From NCBI GenBank assembly GCA_028583605.1, contig CM053329.1, forward strand, positions 38,717,161-38,781,160: 64,000 nt of DNA. The letters are read 5' to 3'. The notes under the pieces were generated by a model, which made no database searches, was not told where the DNA came from, and was given only the letters and a program-made list of their open reading frames with translations. Position numbers and translations under genes: made by a program. This DNA is from Dastarcus helophoroides (lineage: Eukaryota > Arthropoda > Insecta > Coleoptera > Bothrideridae). Positions 9,980-20,705 of this stretch are shown in pieces (position 1 is the first letter of the stretch; every line of letters begins with the position of its first letter).

Positions 9980-11240
9980 TAACAGTCCATTCAAAAAGTC
10001 CATAGGATGACACATAGATGGCGTTACTAGAATTTTTTTCGTATGATTTTTATCTAGTACTAACCGTCAAACGATACGTGTATAAATTTGACATCAATCT
10101 GACTATCAATTCGTGAGTTATAGCATTTTATGTGAAGCCACTTTTGTTATTGAAAAAAAAATGGAAAAAAGTGACTTTCGAGTTTTGATAAAGCATTGCT
10201 TTTTGATGAAAAAAATACAGTGGAAACCAAACAATGGTTTCATAAAAATTATCCGAACTCTGCTCCATCAAGACAAATGGTAGAGAAGTGGGTTGCTGAA
10301 TTTAAATGTGGTCGTACCAACACAAATGGTGCAGAGCACAGTGGACGCCCAAATGAGGCTGTTGTTCCAGAACACATCAAAAAAATCCACAAATTGGTTA
10401 TGAACGATCACAAATTGAAGGTGCACGAGCTAGCTGACATTGTAAAGATATCATCTGACATTGACATTGTAACACTACCATCTGGTAGTGTTTTTACCAT
10501 TTTACACGAATATTTGGGTATGCGAACGCTCTGTGCAAAATGGGTGCCGCGTGAGCTCACAGTCGACCAAAAACAACAACGAATCCATTCTTTAGAGAAG
10601 TGTTTGGCGCTGTTACAGAGCAATAAAATGGAATTCTATCGTCGATATGTGTCGATGGATAAGACATGGCTTCACTATTACACACCAGAATCCAGAAGAC
10701 AGTCGGCTGAGTGGACAGCAGTCGACGAACCGAGTCCAAAGCGAGCAAAGACACAACTGTCGGCCGGTAAGGTGATGGCTTCTGTATTTTGGAATGCGAC
10801 TATCTCCAAAAAGGACCACCATCAACAGCGACTATTGCTGTGCACTTTTGGATCGATTGAAGGCTGAAATCGCAAAGAAACGGCCACATTTGCAAAAGAA
10901 AAAAGTGTTGTTTCACCAAGACAATGCACCGTGTCACAAATCGATAAAAACGATGGCAAAATTGAATGAATTGGGCTTCGAATTGCTTACCCACCCACCG
11001 TATTCTACAGATTTAACCCCCAGCGACTTTTTCCTGTTTTCAGATCTCAAGAGAATGCTTGTTGGAAAAAAATTTAAGTCCAACGATGAAGTAATAGCTG
11101 AAACTGAGGCCTATTTTGACGAGAAAGAGTAATCGTATTATAAAAGTGGTATCGAAAAGTTGGAAAATCGCTATACTCGTTGTATCGCCCTTGAAGGCAA
11201 CTATGTTTAATAATAAAATCGAGTTTTGTCAAAATTTTGT
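9980..11240 (+). mobile_element. Mariner element (Tc1/mariner superfamily), 3' end lost
   Basis: The left end carries a terminal-repeat-like sequence (TAACAGTCCATTCAAAAAGT, 9980-9999), as in mariners whose right end reads roughly ACTTTTTGAATGGACTGTTA. No matching right inverted repeat was found. After the transposase and an AATAAA signal (about 11212), the sequence passes directly into a satellite unit near 11,241. The element is therefore truncated or was recombined with the satellite. Confidence 0.8.
10161..11210 (+). pseudogene. Mariner transposase pseudogene (D,D34D type)
   Basis: The natural start is the ATG at 10161 (MEKSDFRVLIKHCFLM), followed by the helix-turn-helix region and the SGRP linker. 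The catalytic D,D34D triad is recognisable: first Asp in VSMDKTW, second in HQDNAPCH, third in TPSDFF, with exactly 34 residues between the last two. Lesions seen: a one-base deletion near 10213 in an A-run; an in-frame insertion near 10455-10490 (SDIDIVTLP) that looks like an imperfect local duplication; a deletion and frameshift near 10795 that removes the residues after VFW; and a TAA at 11130-11132 followed by 25 more in-frame codons to the true stop at 11208-11210. It cannot make active transposase. The subfamily (irritans- or mellifera-like) is a guess. Confidence 0.9.
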
Positions 11241-14200
11241 TCTCAAAAATTCAAAAATATTCTCATCTTAATCATCTTAATCAAAATGATTTTGGGCTAA
11301 AATGTTGTACATTTGGTAGTTCATCAGTACGTTGTGTCTTTTGCTACGAAACATCTTGTTCTTGGAAACCTGCAAGCAAAATAATATTACGTCAATAAAG
11401 TTGAATATTTTGTGGTCTATTTGGCAGTTGTTTTTTCATAAAATCACTAAAATTTGCAGTTGACTAAAGGTTGGGTTAACTACCCAAACCATTGTTTGTT
11501 GACAAAAAATTCTCTAAAATTCACAAATGTGGCCTTGGAGCTTCATAAATAAAATAATATTATGTTAAAAATTTTGGTATTTGGTGGTGCATCAGTATTG
11601 TAGTTATTTTTCTATGAAATATTCTTTAAAATTTGAAAATATTCTCATGGAGCATCCTGATCAAAATCGTTTTGGGTTAAATTGTTGAACATTTGTTGTT
11701 AAATAGTTGTTGTTGAACAGTACTGTGATTCTTTTGTTACAAAACATTCTTTTCTTGGAAAATAGCAAAAAAAATAATGTTGCGGTAATAAAGACCAGTA
11801 TTTGGTGATTTGTTTCGCAGTGGTTTTCCAATGAAATCTTTAAAATTTACAGATATTTGGATGCTGGGTCACATACCCAACCCAGTTAAACAGTAGTTCG
11901 ATTGTTTGTTTACCAAAATTTCTCAAAAATTCACAAATATGGCCTTGGAGCTCCATAAACAAAATAGTAATATGTTAAAAAGTTGGGTATTTGGTGGTTC
12001 ATCAGTTGTGTAGTTGTTTTTCTATGAAATATTCTCTAAAATTTAAAAATATTTCTATGGAGGATCCTGATCAACTAAAGATAAGTATTTGGTGGTGGCA
12101 GTTGTTTTTCGATAAAATCTTTAAAATTTGCAGATGTTTGGATGTTGAATTACATAGCCAACCCAGTTAATCAGGATTTCAGTTCAAAACTTCTCTAAAA
12201 TTCACAAATAGGGCCTTGAAGCTCCATAAAAAAAATATTATATTAGAAAGTTGAGTATTTGGTAGTTCATGAGTATTGTAGTTGTTTTTCTATAAAATCT
12301 TCTTTAAATTAAAAAATATTCTCATGGAAGATCCTGATCAAAATTGTTTTGGGCTAAAATGTTAAACATTCATCGGTACATAGTACTTTGATACTTTTGC
12401 CACAAAACATTCTCTTCTTGAACAGTTGCAAGCAAAATAGTGTTATGTTAATAAAGTTGAATATTTGGTGATTTCTTTGGCAGTTGTTTTCCCATGAAGT
12501 CTCTAAAATTTGCAGATGTTTGGATGCTGGGTTAAATGCCCAACCCAGTTAATTAATATTTCAATCGTTTGTTTACGAAAAATTCTCTAAAATTCACAAA
12601 TGTGGCCTTGGAGCTCCATAAACAAAATAACATTAGGTTAAAAAGTTAGGTATTTGGTGGTTCATCAGTATTGCAGTTGTTTTCTTGTGAAATGTTCTCT
12701 AAAATTTAAAAATATTTTCATGAAAGATTCTGATCAAAATCGTTTTGGGCTAAAATGTTAAATATTTTTTGTTGAACAGTTGTTGTTGAACATTACTTTG
12801 ATTCTTTTGTTACAAAACATTCTTTTCTTGGAAAGTTGCAAGAAAAATAATGTTGTGATAATAAAGAGCACTATTTGGTGATTTGTTTGGCAGTGGTTTT
12901 CCAATGAAATCTTTAAAATTTAAAGACATTTGAATGTTGGGTCACATACCCACCCAGTTAAATAGTAGTTCGATGGTTTGTTTACCAAAAATTCTCCAAA
13001 ATTCGCAAATATGGCCTTGGTGCTCCATAAAAAAAATAATAATATGTTAAAAAGTTGAGGGTTTGGTGGTTCATTGGTTGTGTAGTTGTTTTCCTATGAA
13101 ATATTCTCTAAAATTTAAAAATATTTTCATGGAGGATCCTGATCGAATAAAGATGAGTATTTGATGGTGGCAGTTGTTTTTCAATAAAATCTCTAAAATT
13201 TGCAGATGTTTGAATGTTGGGTTATATAGCCAACCCAGTTAATCAGTATTTCAATTTAAAATTTCTCTAAAATTTACAAATGTGGCCTTGGAGCTCCATA
13301 AAGAAAATAATATTATATTAAAAAGTTGGGTATTTGGTAGTTCATCAGTATTGTAATTGTTTTCCTATGAAATCTTCTCTAAAATTTCAAAATATTCTCA
13401 TGGAGGATCCTGATCAAATTTGTTTTGGGCTAAAATGGTAAACATTTATCGGTACATCAATACTTTGATCCTTTTGCCACAAAACATTCTCTTCTTGGAA
13501 AGTTGCAAGAAAAATAATGTTGTGGTAATAAAGACGAGTATTTGGTGGTTTGTTGGGCAGTTGTTTTACCATGAAATGTTTAAAATTTGCAGATATTTGG
13601 ATGTTGGGTTACATACCCAAACTAGTTAATCAGTATTTCAATTGTTTGTTTGCGAAACATTCTCTAAAATGTGGCCTTGGAGCTCCATAAACAAAATAAT
13701 ATTATGTTAAAAAGTTGGGTATTTGGTGGTTCATCAGAATTGTAGTTGTTTTCTTGTAAAATGTTCTCTAAAATTTGAAAATATTCTCATGGAGGATCCT
13801 GATCAAAATCGTTTTGGGCTAAAATGTTGAACATTTGGTAGTTCATCAGTACTTTAATTCTTTTGCCACAAAACGTTCTCTTCTTGGAGAGTTGTGAGAA
13901 AAATAATGTTATGTTAATAAAGTTGAATATTTGGTAGTTTGTTTGGCAGTTGTTTTCCCATAATATCTCTAAAATTTGCAGATGTTTGGATGTTGGGTTA
14001 CACACCCAAACCAGTTAATCAGTATTTCAATTGTTTGTTTACGAAAAATTCTCCAAAATTCACAAATGTGGCCTTGGAGCTCCATAAACAAAATAATATT
14101 ATGTTAAAAAGTTAAGTATTTGGTGGTTCATCAGCATTGTAGATGTTTTCTTGTAAAATCTTCTCTAAAATTTGAAAATATTCCCATGGAGGATCCTGAT

Positions 14201-14370
14201 CAAAATTGTTTGGGCCCAAACTTTAGACATTTGATGGTTCATCATTATTTCGATTGTTTTGCTGCAAAACATTCTCTTCTTGGGGGAATCGAAAGCAAAT
14301 AATGGTATGTTAAAAAAGCTTAGTACTAGCTGGTTCATTTGGTAGATAAGTCGCCTCTCTGTCAAGAATC
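11241..14370 (+). repeat. Higher-order satellite: about 1,070-bp unit of three subunits
   Basis: The word ATCCTGATC (or close variants) marks successive units at about 11655, 12063, 12332, 12727, 13135, 13406, 13796 and 14193. The spacings are 408, 269, 395, 408, 271, 390 and 397 bp. The 408/270/393 pattern recurs with a period of 1,069-1,074 bp. The short subunit lacks an internal stretch of about 138 bp, which suggests an older monomer of about 130 bp. Each full subunit holds GTTGGGT-TACAT-ACCCAAC, a small hairpin, and GTGGCCTTGGAGCTCCATAA. Open frames here are repeat shadows. Confidence 0.85.
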
Positions 14371-14540
14371 TTTAAACGGGTCTAAAGAACTTTTCACTTC
14401 AAAATAAATGATGTACCTGAAATATCGACATTTTCGAAAAAAAATTTAAATTCGCAAGAAAACTCAAAAAAGTGGGGACTAAGAAATGTAGATTTTTGTC
14501 AATAAAAGTCTAGATTTTTGAAAAATTTGAAATTCTCACC
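14371..14540. other. AT-rich spacer between satellite and LINE
   Basis: No repeat unit or coding signal was recognised. The LINE coding begins mid-protein just downstream, so this may include the 5' truncation point of that LINE. Confidence 0.4.
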
Positions 14541-14864
14541 TTGCCTCATAGTGACAGGGCGAGAATTAAGCATTTCAAATATGCGAAAAAACGGTTAAAT
14601 TTAGATACTTTACAGACAAAAATTGAAATACAAATCTTGGCCTCTGAAGCTTGTGTAACAAACACTGGCTCTGACTGGGAACAATACAGAAAAAGTCGAA
14701 ACAAAGTTACAAGCACTATCCAGCGTAAAAAGAAGAATTATTATTCAAGAAAAATTGAGAACAGCACCGATCCCAAACATATGTGGAGAAATGTTAAAGA
14801 AGCTATCGGTGCCACGCAAATGTCACATCCGACAAAAATGAAATTTGATGGCATTATATACTAA
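14541..14864 (+). pseudogene. LINE ORF2 linker fragment
   Basis: The frame reads DWEQYRKSRNKVTSTIQRKK and downstream residues, a basic, Tyr-rich segment that lies between endonuclease and reverse transcriptase in CR1/Jockey-type LINEs. The TAA at 14862-14864 is in frame and internal: the next codons read DEATVAEKYNVF, as expected for the continuing protein. A frameshift lies between about 14,900 and 14,990, before the reverse transcriptase frame. Confidence 0.7.
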
Positions 14865-14991
14865 GACGAGGCAACAGTAGCCGAAAAATACAATGTCTTT
14901 GTGAGTCAAAGTATTATTGCATTAGTGAAGTCTGATGGGAGACATTATAAAGACAAATATCTATATAATGTTATCATAGCACTTATGGTGA

Positions 14992-15545
14992 ACCATTTTC
15001 AATTGAGCCAGTTACTCCCGAAGAAGTCAAAAAAGTTCTCAAAAGTATTAAAAAAGGAACGTCGACTGATGCAATCAATAATAAAATTATTTCAATGGGC
15101 GGTAATTTTCTTTTGCTCAAAATTACTGAAATTATCAATAAGTCTATTACCTCAAACGCTTTTCCGAAGAAATGGAAAGAATCTGTCATTACGCCAATAC
15201 CAAAAGTTACCAGTTCTGATGATCCATCTAATTATAGACCAATTAATTCCCTACCGTACTTAGAAAAGGCGTTGGAAAGAATTGTGTATAATCAGATGCT
15301 GCAATTTATTAAAAATAGTAATGTTCTCATTCCAAATCAGTCAGGATTTCGACAGGGGCACTCTTGTGAAAGCGCACTGCAGCTAACCGTCTCCAGATGG
15401 AAGAAATGGTTAGACAACTCTCGCCATCTAGTTTTAACCGTATTCTTGGATTTACGCCGTGCTTTTGAAACTATTAACAGAAAACTCCTTCTTGAAACAC
15501 TGCGACTTATTGGTTTTGGCGATCCCGCACTCCAATGGTTTAGCA
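14992..15545 (+). pseudogene. LINE reverse transcriptase, N-terminal half (split by hAT)
   Basis: The frame is open from about 14,992 (EPVTPEEVKKVLKSIKKGTS) into the hAT terminus. It contains the fingers/palm motifs YRPINSLPYLEK, NQSGFRQGHSCESALQL and LTVFLDLRRAFETINRKLL; the palm Asp is in FLDLRRAF. It is cut after the codons for LQWF. The frame resumes without a shift at 17099-17101 once the hAT element and one TSD copy are discounted, so the reverse transcriptase was intact here when the hAT landed. Confidence 0.85.
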
Positions 15546-15765
15546 CAGGGGTTCCCAACCTTTTTGTAGTCTAGAGCACATTCTAAAATATCGGTAGAGT
15601 GGCGGGCACCACATATTTTTAATCTACAAACTCCTTCCATAACTTCTCATTTTCCCATAATTTATTTTCTTATATAATTTGTAAATAAATAATAAACAAA
15701 AATGTTTCAAAATAATAAATTATTATTCAAATTTCATACACACGGAGAAATGTATTTGCAAAACG

Positions 15766-16636
15766 CAGTGGCAGCTGGTCTTAAAGAGCGCAAGAGCGCG
15801 CGCTCATCGTGAAATGAGCGATCTATTCTTTTCTGTTTAATGTAAAAGACTTGGATTTATCACATTTTTAAACACAAAACAATGATATACTAATTAACTA
15901 ATAATACTTGTGAGTGACTTGGAATAAAGTACCCAAACGTTTGATTCAATTATATTAAATATTATAAGGAAATTTAAATAAGTTGGTGCGCGCAGAATTA
16001 TGCACCTAGCGAGGCTGCCGTGCAATGTCTATCAACGGCCTCCACGGGATACGGAGAAATAAACTACAGAACACCACACTAGCCCGGGGTACACCGCTCC
16101 GCGCTTATGCGCTATTGCCAAATCCTGAGTTTGGAATTTAAACAATTTTGATGAAAAAGTAATGAACACTTTATTTCTTTAAAAGTTCGTAGAGCGGATT
16201 TTGTTCAAAAAAATATTTTTTTTTGTGTTTTTGTAGAGTTTAATTAGAACTTTGTAATAAAATACATTTTATTTTTAAATGGAGTTCTCATGAAAAAAAG
16301 ATATAATTTTATTCCTATGAAAGCAAACAATTTTAATTAAGTAACCTAGAGCCGTAACTACGTACAGCCGAACAGAGTACTTTGAAGAGGCTCAAAAATG
16401 TCGATTATTTTTTTTTTGTACTCGATGAAAATAATTTAGAGATGATAATCCAAAACTATTTTGGAGGTTATAAGACGATAATTAAATTTAATTCGTAAAA
16501 ATGCTATTAAATATCACACCTTTTATATCACTTTTGTTTCTCTTAAATTTAATACCTTGTTATGGCAGTGTCACCTAAAACTACTAATATTTTTGCATCT
16601 GTGCACCCCCTGTCAAAAAGTCACCAGCCGCCACTG
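15766..16636. mobile_element. hAT element 2, nested inside hAT element 1 (871 bp, 8-bp TSD)
   Basis: The termini CAGTGGCAGCTGGT and ACCAGCCGCCACTG are inverted repeats with one mismatch in 14. They are flanked by the perfect 8-bp duplication GCAAAACG at 15758-15765 and 16637-16644. The interior holds a GC-rich palindromic patch (GAGCGCGCGCTC) and no transposase-like frame, so it is non-autonomous. A relative of its first 370 bp lies at 29,611. Confidence 0.97.
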
Positions 16637-16683
16637 GCAAAACGTAAACAAAGTAAACAAAAAACAAATACAAAGAAAACATT

Positions 16684-16935
16684 TTATAAAAAATATAATA
16701 TCAATATGTCAAAGTGATCTTTGGCATTGCATATTATTGACCAGTGCTTTATAATTAGGAGATAATACTTTAGCAAACAATCATAAAGATGCTCATGGGT
16801 GAGTCGAGATCTATATCTTGATGTTATTAAGTTCATGTTTGAAAACAATGATTCGCATAAATATGTCGAACCGAAAAATGATTCAATTTTATATAATATC
16901 GCAAACATACGAACGTATTTCATAAACCTAGGCAC
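16684..16935 (-). pseudogene. hAT transposase C-terminal dimerisation domain remnant
   Basis: The minus-strand frame contains ESFFGSTYLCESLFSNMN followed by YRSRLTHEHLYDCL. This is the hallmark of the hAT family dimerisation region (usual form FGSTYLCESTFSTMN, then RSRLTDEHL). The rest of the transposase, including its catalytic domain and zinc finger, is missing. It belongs to hAT element 1, lying between the inner element's right TSD and the outer right terminus. Confidence 0.85.
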
Positions 16936-17098
16936 TCAAAAAAATTTAAACTCTAACAAATAAATAAAAATAATTCACATTTTTAATTAATGTTTATGAA
17001 AAAATTCTGTCTCTATCGAATAGTGGCGGGCACATACGAATCGTTCCGCGGGCGCCATGGTACCCGCGGGCACGAGGTTGGGAACCCCTGGTTTAGCA

Positions 17099-18098
17099 GT
17101 TATCTAACATCCAGATATCAGGTTACTCGGATTAACAATTATGTTTCGAGAAGTGCAGCTAACAATTTAGGTGTACCGCAGGGGTCCATATTAGGCCCAC
17201 TGTTGTTTATTTTGTACATTAATGACATCGATCAGTGCACAGGCGACGACTGCTTCCTTAAACTATTTGCGGACGATACGCTCATATCAGTTGAAGAATC
17301 AGACTTTCAAAGAGGGGTAACTCGCATGAATGCAATTTTGGTGAACGTTAGTGAGTGGTTAAGAGTTAATGGTCTGATAATAAACGTAAAGAAGTCGAAA
17401 GTGATGTTAATGGGGAGCTCTAACGCGATGGCGGATAAAGTAAAGTTAAATGGAGAATCTCTGGAGTTTGTCAACCAGATAAAGTATCTAGGAGTAACCA
17501 TTGACAATGACTTAAACTTTAAAAAACACCTTAACAATACTGTGTTACAAATAAATGGTAAAGTTAAATACTTTATCAGAATATGTAAAAATTTAAATCT
17601 TGCTAATCGCCTTAAAGTTTTTAATACTTTAATTCGACCCTATTTTCATTACTGCCCAAGTATCTTGTTCTTTGCTAATAAATACCATTTAAAACAACTG
17701 CAGATACTGCAAAACAAATGTCATAGAGCAATATTGAAATGTAACGTTTATACACCAATCGATCTGATGCTTGATTGTCTGGGCTCACTATCTGTACAAC
17801 AATATTTGTTTTATCAAATTATGGTATTTATTTATAAAATTATTAAAGGTTTGTTGCCAGAATACTTAATGTACAATATAAGAAATCTTAACGAAGTACA
17901 TAACTATGAAACACGTAACTGTAGTAATATATATATATATATATAAATACTGGTAGTAAAGAATCGACAAATAGATCTTTATTTTATAAGGGTGTGTCTT
18001 TATTTAATAATCAGCCAAATGAAATAAAAAGTGCAAATAATTTGTCTAGTTTTAAGAGAAAGTTAGGTGCCTATGTTAAAATGAATATTTCTTGTTAA
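17099..18098 (+). pseudogene. LINE reverse transcriptase, C-terminal half
   Basis: It continues the split reverse transcriptase with GVPQGSILGPLLFILYIND and the catalytic LFADDTLISV box, then the thumb and C-terminal region (KYLGVTIDNDLNFKKHL; NKCHRAILKCN). The frame ends prematurely in an (AT)n run at about 17928-17945. In the next frame (from 17946) a further 50 residues (SLFYKGVSLFNNQP to MNISC) run to the proper TAA at 18096-18098. So an AT-microsatellite expansion broke an otherwise long open C-terminal half. Confidence 0.88.
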
Positions 18099-18154
18099 CC
18101 AATAATGTTTTCCTGTAAAAATATGTATTATTTATTTATACATTTAATAAACTA

Positions 18155-18172
18155 ATATTATTATTATTATTA
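18155..18172 (+). repeat. (TTA)n 3' tail of the LINE
   Basis: A short ATT/TTA trinucleotide run ends the LINE 57 bp after its coding stop. Microsatellite tails like this mark the 3' end of CR1/L2-group elements in place of poly(A). Confidence 0.7.
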
Positions 18173-18184
18173 AACCAAAACAAA

Positions 18185-18262
18185 AATTGAAATACAAATC
18201 TTGTCCTCTGAAACCAAGATTTGTATTTCAATTTTTGAAGATAACCACGGATCAGTCTTTTT
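18185..18262. mobile_element. Foldback/MITE-like family, short copy
   Basis: ATTGAAATACAAATCTTGTCC and CTGAAACCAAG run into GATTTGTATTTCAATTTTTG and AGATAACCACGGATCAG. The proximal halves of both arms are gone, leaving a compact palindrome directly after the LINE tail. Confidence 0.7.
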
Positions 18263-19610
18263 CACCAAAAAAAAACTTTATAGAAACAAACAATGGATTT
18301 ATAATAAAAAAGTTTCACAATAAGCCCAAGGTAATTTCTGGGGAACCCGAATACGCCGATGTAAGTGTTAAAACGATCTTCATTTGAAAAATCGAATGTC
18401 TAATCCTTTTAGGTGTATCTTTATCGTATCTGGTTTTCGAAATATAAACACCATCTGTCCAACGGACGTAAACACGTGTTATTAAGAAAATTTTATGAAA
18501 GAATAAAGATAACGACGCGACGCATTCCATCGGTTTAAGATAAGCAAAATCATTCCAATTAAAATCAATTTTCAAGATTTATTCCTCCGAGACATTCGCT
18601 CAACGCCGCTCCTAATGTATTCAACACTGTCCACGCACGATTACCGACTTTCACTGGTTTCACAAACGGCTCGAGTTACCGAAAACGTTCGAGAAAATTG
18701 CCGCGGCGAATAAATTGTTCGAAATTAAATTAGCTGAAGAAGTCCGAAGCGGCGAGGAGGAATAAAAAGAGAACTAGGACCAACAAAGCGGCCGACGTGT
18801 TAAGCAGAAAATTGCATTCCGAATTCGCCGTTTCGGCGTTACTGCACCTCAGGTGGAAACATGCCAAAAGTGTGTCATAAAATATCGGTATTTATTTTAT
18901 TGCTTTGGCCCACGACTGTTTTGGAAACAAAGGCGGTTGAAGCGATTGGTTTCAAGATGGTGTGCGAGGGTGGTTGTGGATTTGAAATGACGAGGCGCCG
19001 TTTGTAGCTCGGCTTAAGGATTATTAATTAGCTAATTCATTATGCTGAGCTTAGGTATGATAGGCTTCAAGTAATTGCAGGTATAACCATAGATACGATC
19101 TCTGCATCACATATATTTTCAAGACCATTAAAGCTAACATTATTAACATATTTTCTTATCATTTCTGCTACATTATACAGGTGTACATTACTTGTGGTCG
19201 CCGATAAATCATTCTAATTAGTAGTCCTTGTTTTGCGATGTTTTTCTTGGGTTGATTTAACGAAGAATGATAGGAAGTGGTTGTTTCATTTAACTCTACT
19301 TAAGCATTCCTGCTGTTAAGATTTAACATGAGCAAAAGTAACATTTTATATGGACAAATCCGATCAATTAAGTCATATATCCAAACTGTGCTAGCTCCTG
19401 AAGTATATATCTAAATGAAGTAATACAAAGGACAACTTTTATTTCCATTATGTGCCTCAGCTGACTGACCCTTTTTATTTGATTAGAATTAATATACTAT
19501 ATAAGATCAAAAAGCCCATTTTTATGTAGAATATTTTTGAAGTTGGGTTAGGTAATTTTGCATAGGGGGTAAACTTATGGTTTTGAGTCACCATCGCGCG
19601 TAACTAACAT
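18263..19610. other. Unique, CpG-containing non-coding island
   Basis: This stretch is free of satellite words. In 18,590-18,990 CpG is frequent (CGCCGCTCC, GCCGCGGCG, AAGCGGCGAGGAGG, CGCCGTTTCGGCG) and there is no long open frame. The composition resembles conserved non-coding or regulatory DNA between repeats. No promoter or exon is defined. Confidence 0.4.
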
Positions 19611-19619
19611 GCTCTTATG

Positions 19620-19801
19620 TTAACAGTATTTTATACTGTTAACATTAAGGCATGTCCTGTGTGTGAAATTTATTTTTAAATATTTCCAATATTCTGACTT
19701 GTTTTGTGTAGGTTCGGAACTACATATACATATACATATACGAACTATATATACATATATCCTTTCCTAGTCTTAAGTTTTTACTTCTGTCGGCAGTCTC
19801 C
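19620..19801 (+). repeat. LTR-like repeat family, copy 1
   Basis: It shares with 27.3, 51.6 and 60.1 kb the run ATTTCCAATATTCTGACTTG, then GTAGGTTCG, then CCTAGTCTTAAG and ACTTCTGTCGGCAGTCTCC. The upstream GTTAACATTAAGGCATG also resembles the 60.4-kb copy. An ACATAT microsatellite (19,721-19,759) expands its middle. The repeat ends exactly where the Jockey LINE coding begins. Confidence 0.65.
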
Positions 19802-20705
19802 AACAGCAAATGTTATCTTCATTCCTAGGCCAGATAAGGTTGGGAAATTTCCCCAAAATTACAGGTCAATCAGCCTCTTATCCAACTTGGAAAAGGTGGC
19901 GGAAAGGATTTTGAGGAAGCGTCTGCAGAATATCATCAGCGTTCGCGACATCATTCCTATTGGGAATTTGGGTTCCCTATGCCTCTGCCTCTGACAAGCT
20001 GCTGAGAGTGATTGAAACAATCACTCAACGCATGAACTGAAACCAGGTAATTGAAGCTATTTTCTTCGATACCTCCAAGGCATTTGACACAGTTTGGCAC
20101 CAAGGACTAGTCCACAAGGTGCACCAGTTTAGAATACCATTAACGATGGTTCAAATGGTAACCTCGTTCCTGGACCAGCGCCCATTCAAAGCAAAGGTGG
20201 GACAGGAACTATCAAACCAGTTAAGGCTACAGTATGGGGTGCCTCAAGGCTCTGCCTTGTCACCTCTGATGTATTCTCTGTTCACAGCGGACATCCTGAG
20301 AACCAATCCAACAATCGACCATACCTTATTGGCAACTTATGCAGACGACACAGCTTTGGCGGAGTACTCTTTCAGTCCAGAGTTGGTCACCAGACGACTT
20401 AAGGAGGCAACAGATATTCTACTAGATTACTTCGGTTAATAGAGAATCCAAGACAACGCAGACAAGACCCAAGCAGTCTTCTTTACCCGAAGAAGACACC
20501 AACCATATGGACATGTTAATGTTCATGGGCAAAACGTCCTCTGGAGGCTTCAGGCAAAGTATTTAGGTGTAATTCTGGATAAAAGACTTACATTTCAGGC
20601 ACACATCGATTATGCAGTGTCCAAAGCCAAAATGCTGAAGGGACTGCTACAAGCGATGATTGGTAGAAATACTAATCTGTCCATTGGACTTAAAGTGTTA
20701 CTATA
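19795..20705 (+). pseudogene. Jockey reverse transcriptase, first part with duplicated copy 1
   Basis: Frame 1 covers the template-binding region, is lost near 19,965, then resumes (KLLRVIETITQRMN, stop TGA at 20038-20040, AIFFDTSKAFDTVWHQGL). It continues through YGVPQGSALSPLMYSLF and the catalytic TYADDTAL box to paired stops TAA TAG at 20437-20442. The catalytic Asp pair is present. From 20,245 onward the sequence is repeated at 20,706. Stops, a frameshift and the duplication make it non-functional. Confidence 0.85.

Larger units (their letters stand above)
15546..17090. mobile_element. hAT element 1, inserted in LINE (1,545 bp, 8-bp TSD)
   Basis: The 16-bp terminal inverted repeats CAGGGGTTCCCAACCT (15546-15561) and AGGTTGGGAACCCCTG (17075-17090) are perfect. 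They are flanked by the 8-bp duplication GTTTAGCA at 15538-15545 and 17091-17098. A minus-strand transposase remnant lies at 16684-16935. The element is itself interrupted by hAT element 2 (15766-16636), so its own length was about 666 bp: an internally deleted, non-autonomous copy. Confidence 0.97.
14541..18175 (+). mobile_element. LINE (CR1/L2-like) interrupted by nested hAT elements
   Basis: The 5' end is truncated: the first readable residues belong to the linker between endonuclease and reverse transcriptase. The 3' end is a (TTA)n microsatellite at about 18155-18172, typical of CR1/L2-group LINEs. Subtracting the hAT insertion (15546-17090 plus one 8-bp TSD) leaves about 2.1 kb of LINE. 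Coding is damaged by stops, frameshifts and an AT microsatellite, but the reverse transcriptase core is well preserved. Confidence 0.85.

Noticed and set aside
10408..10994. Minus-strand frames over the mariner transposase
   Set aside because: Antisense shadows of the transposase pseudogene.
15452..15640. Minus-strand frames over the LINE and hAT junction
   Set aside because: Antisense shadows; the plus strand carries clear reverse transcriptase motifs.
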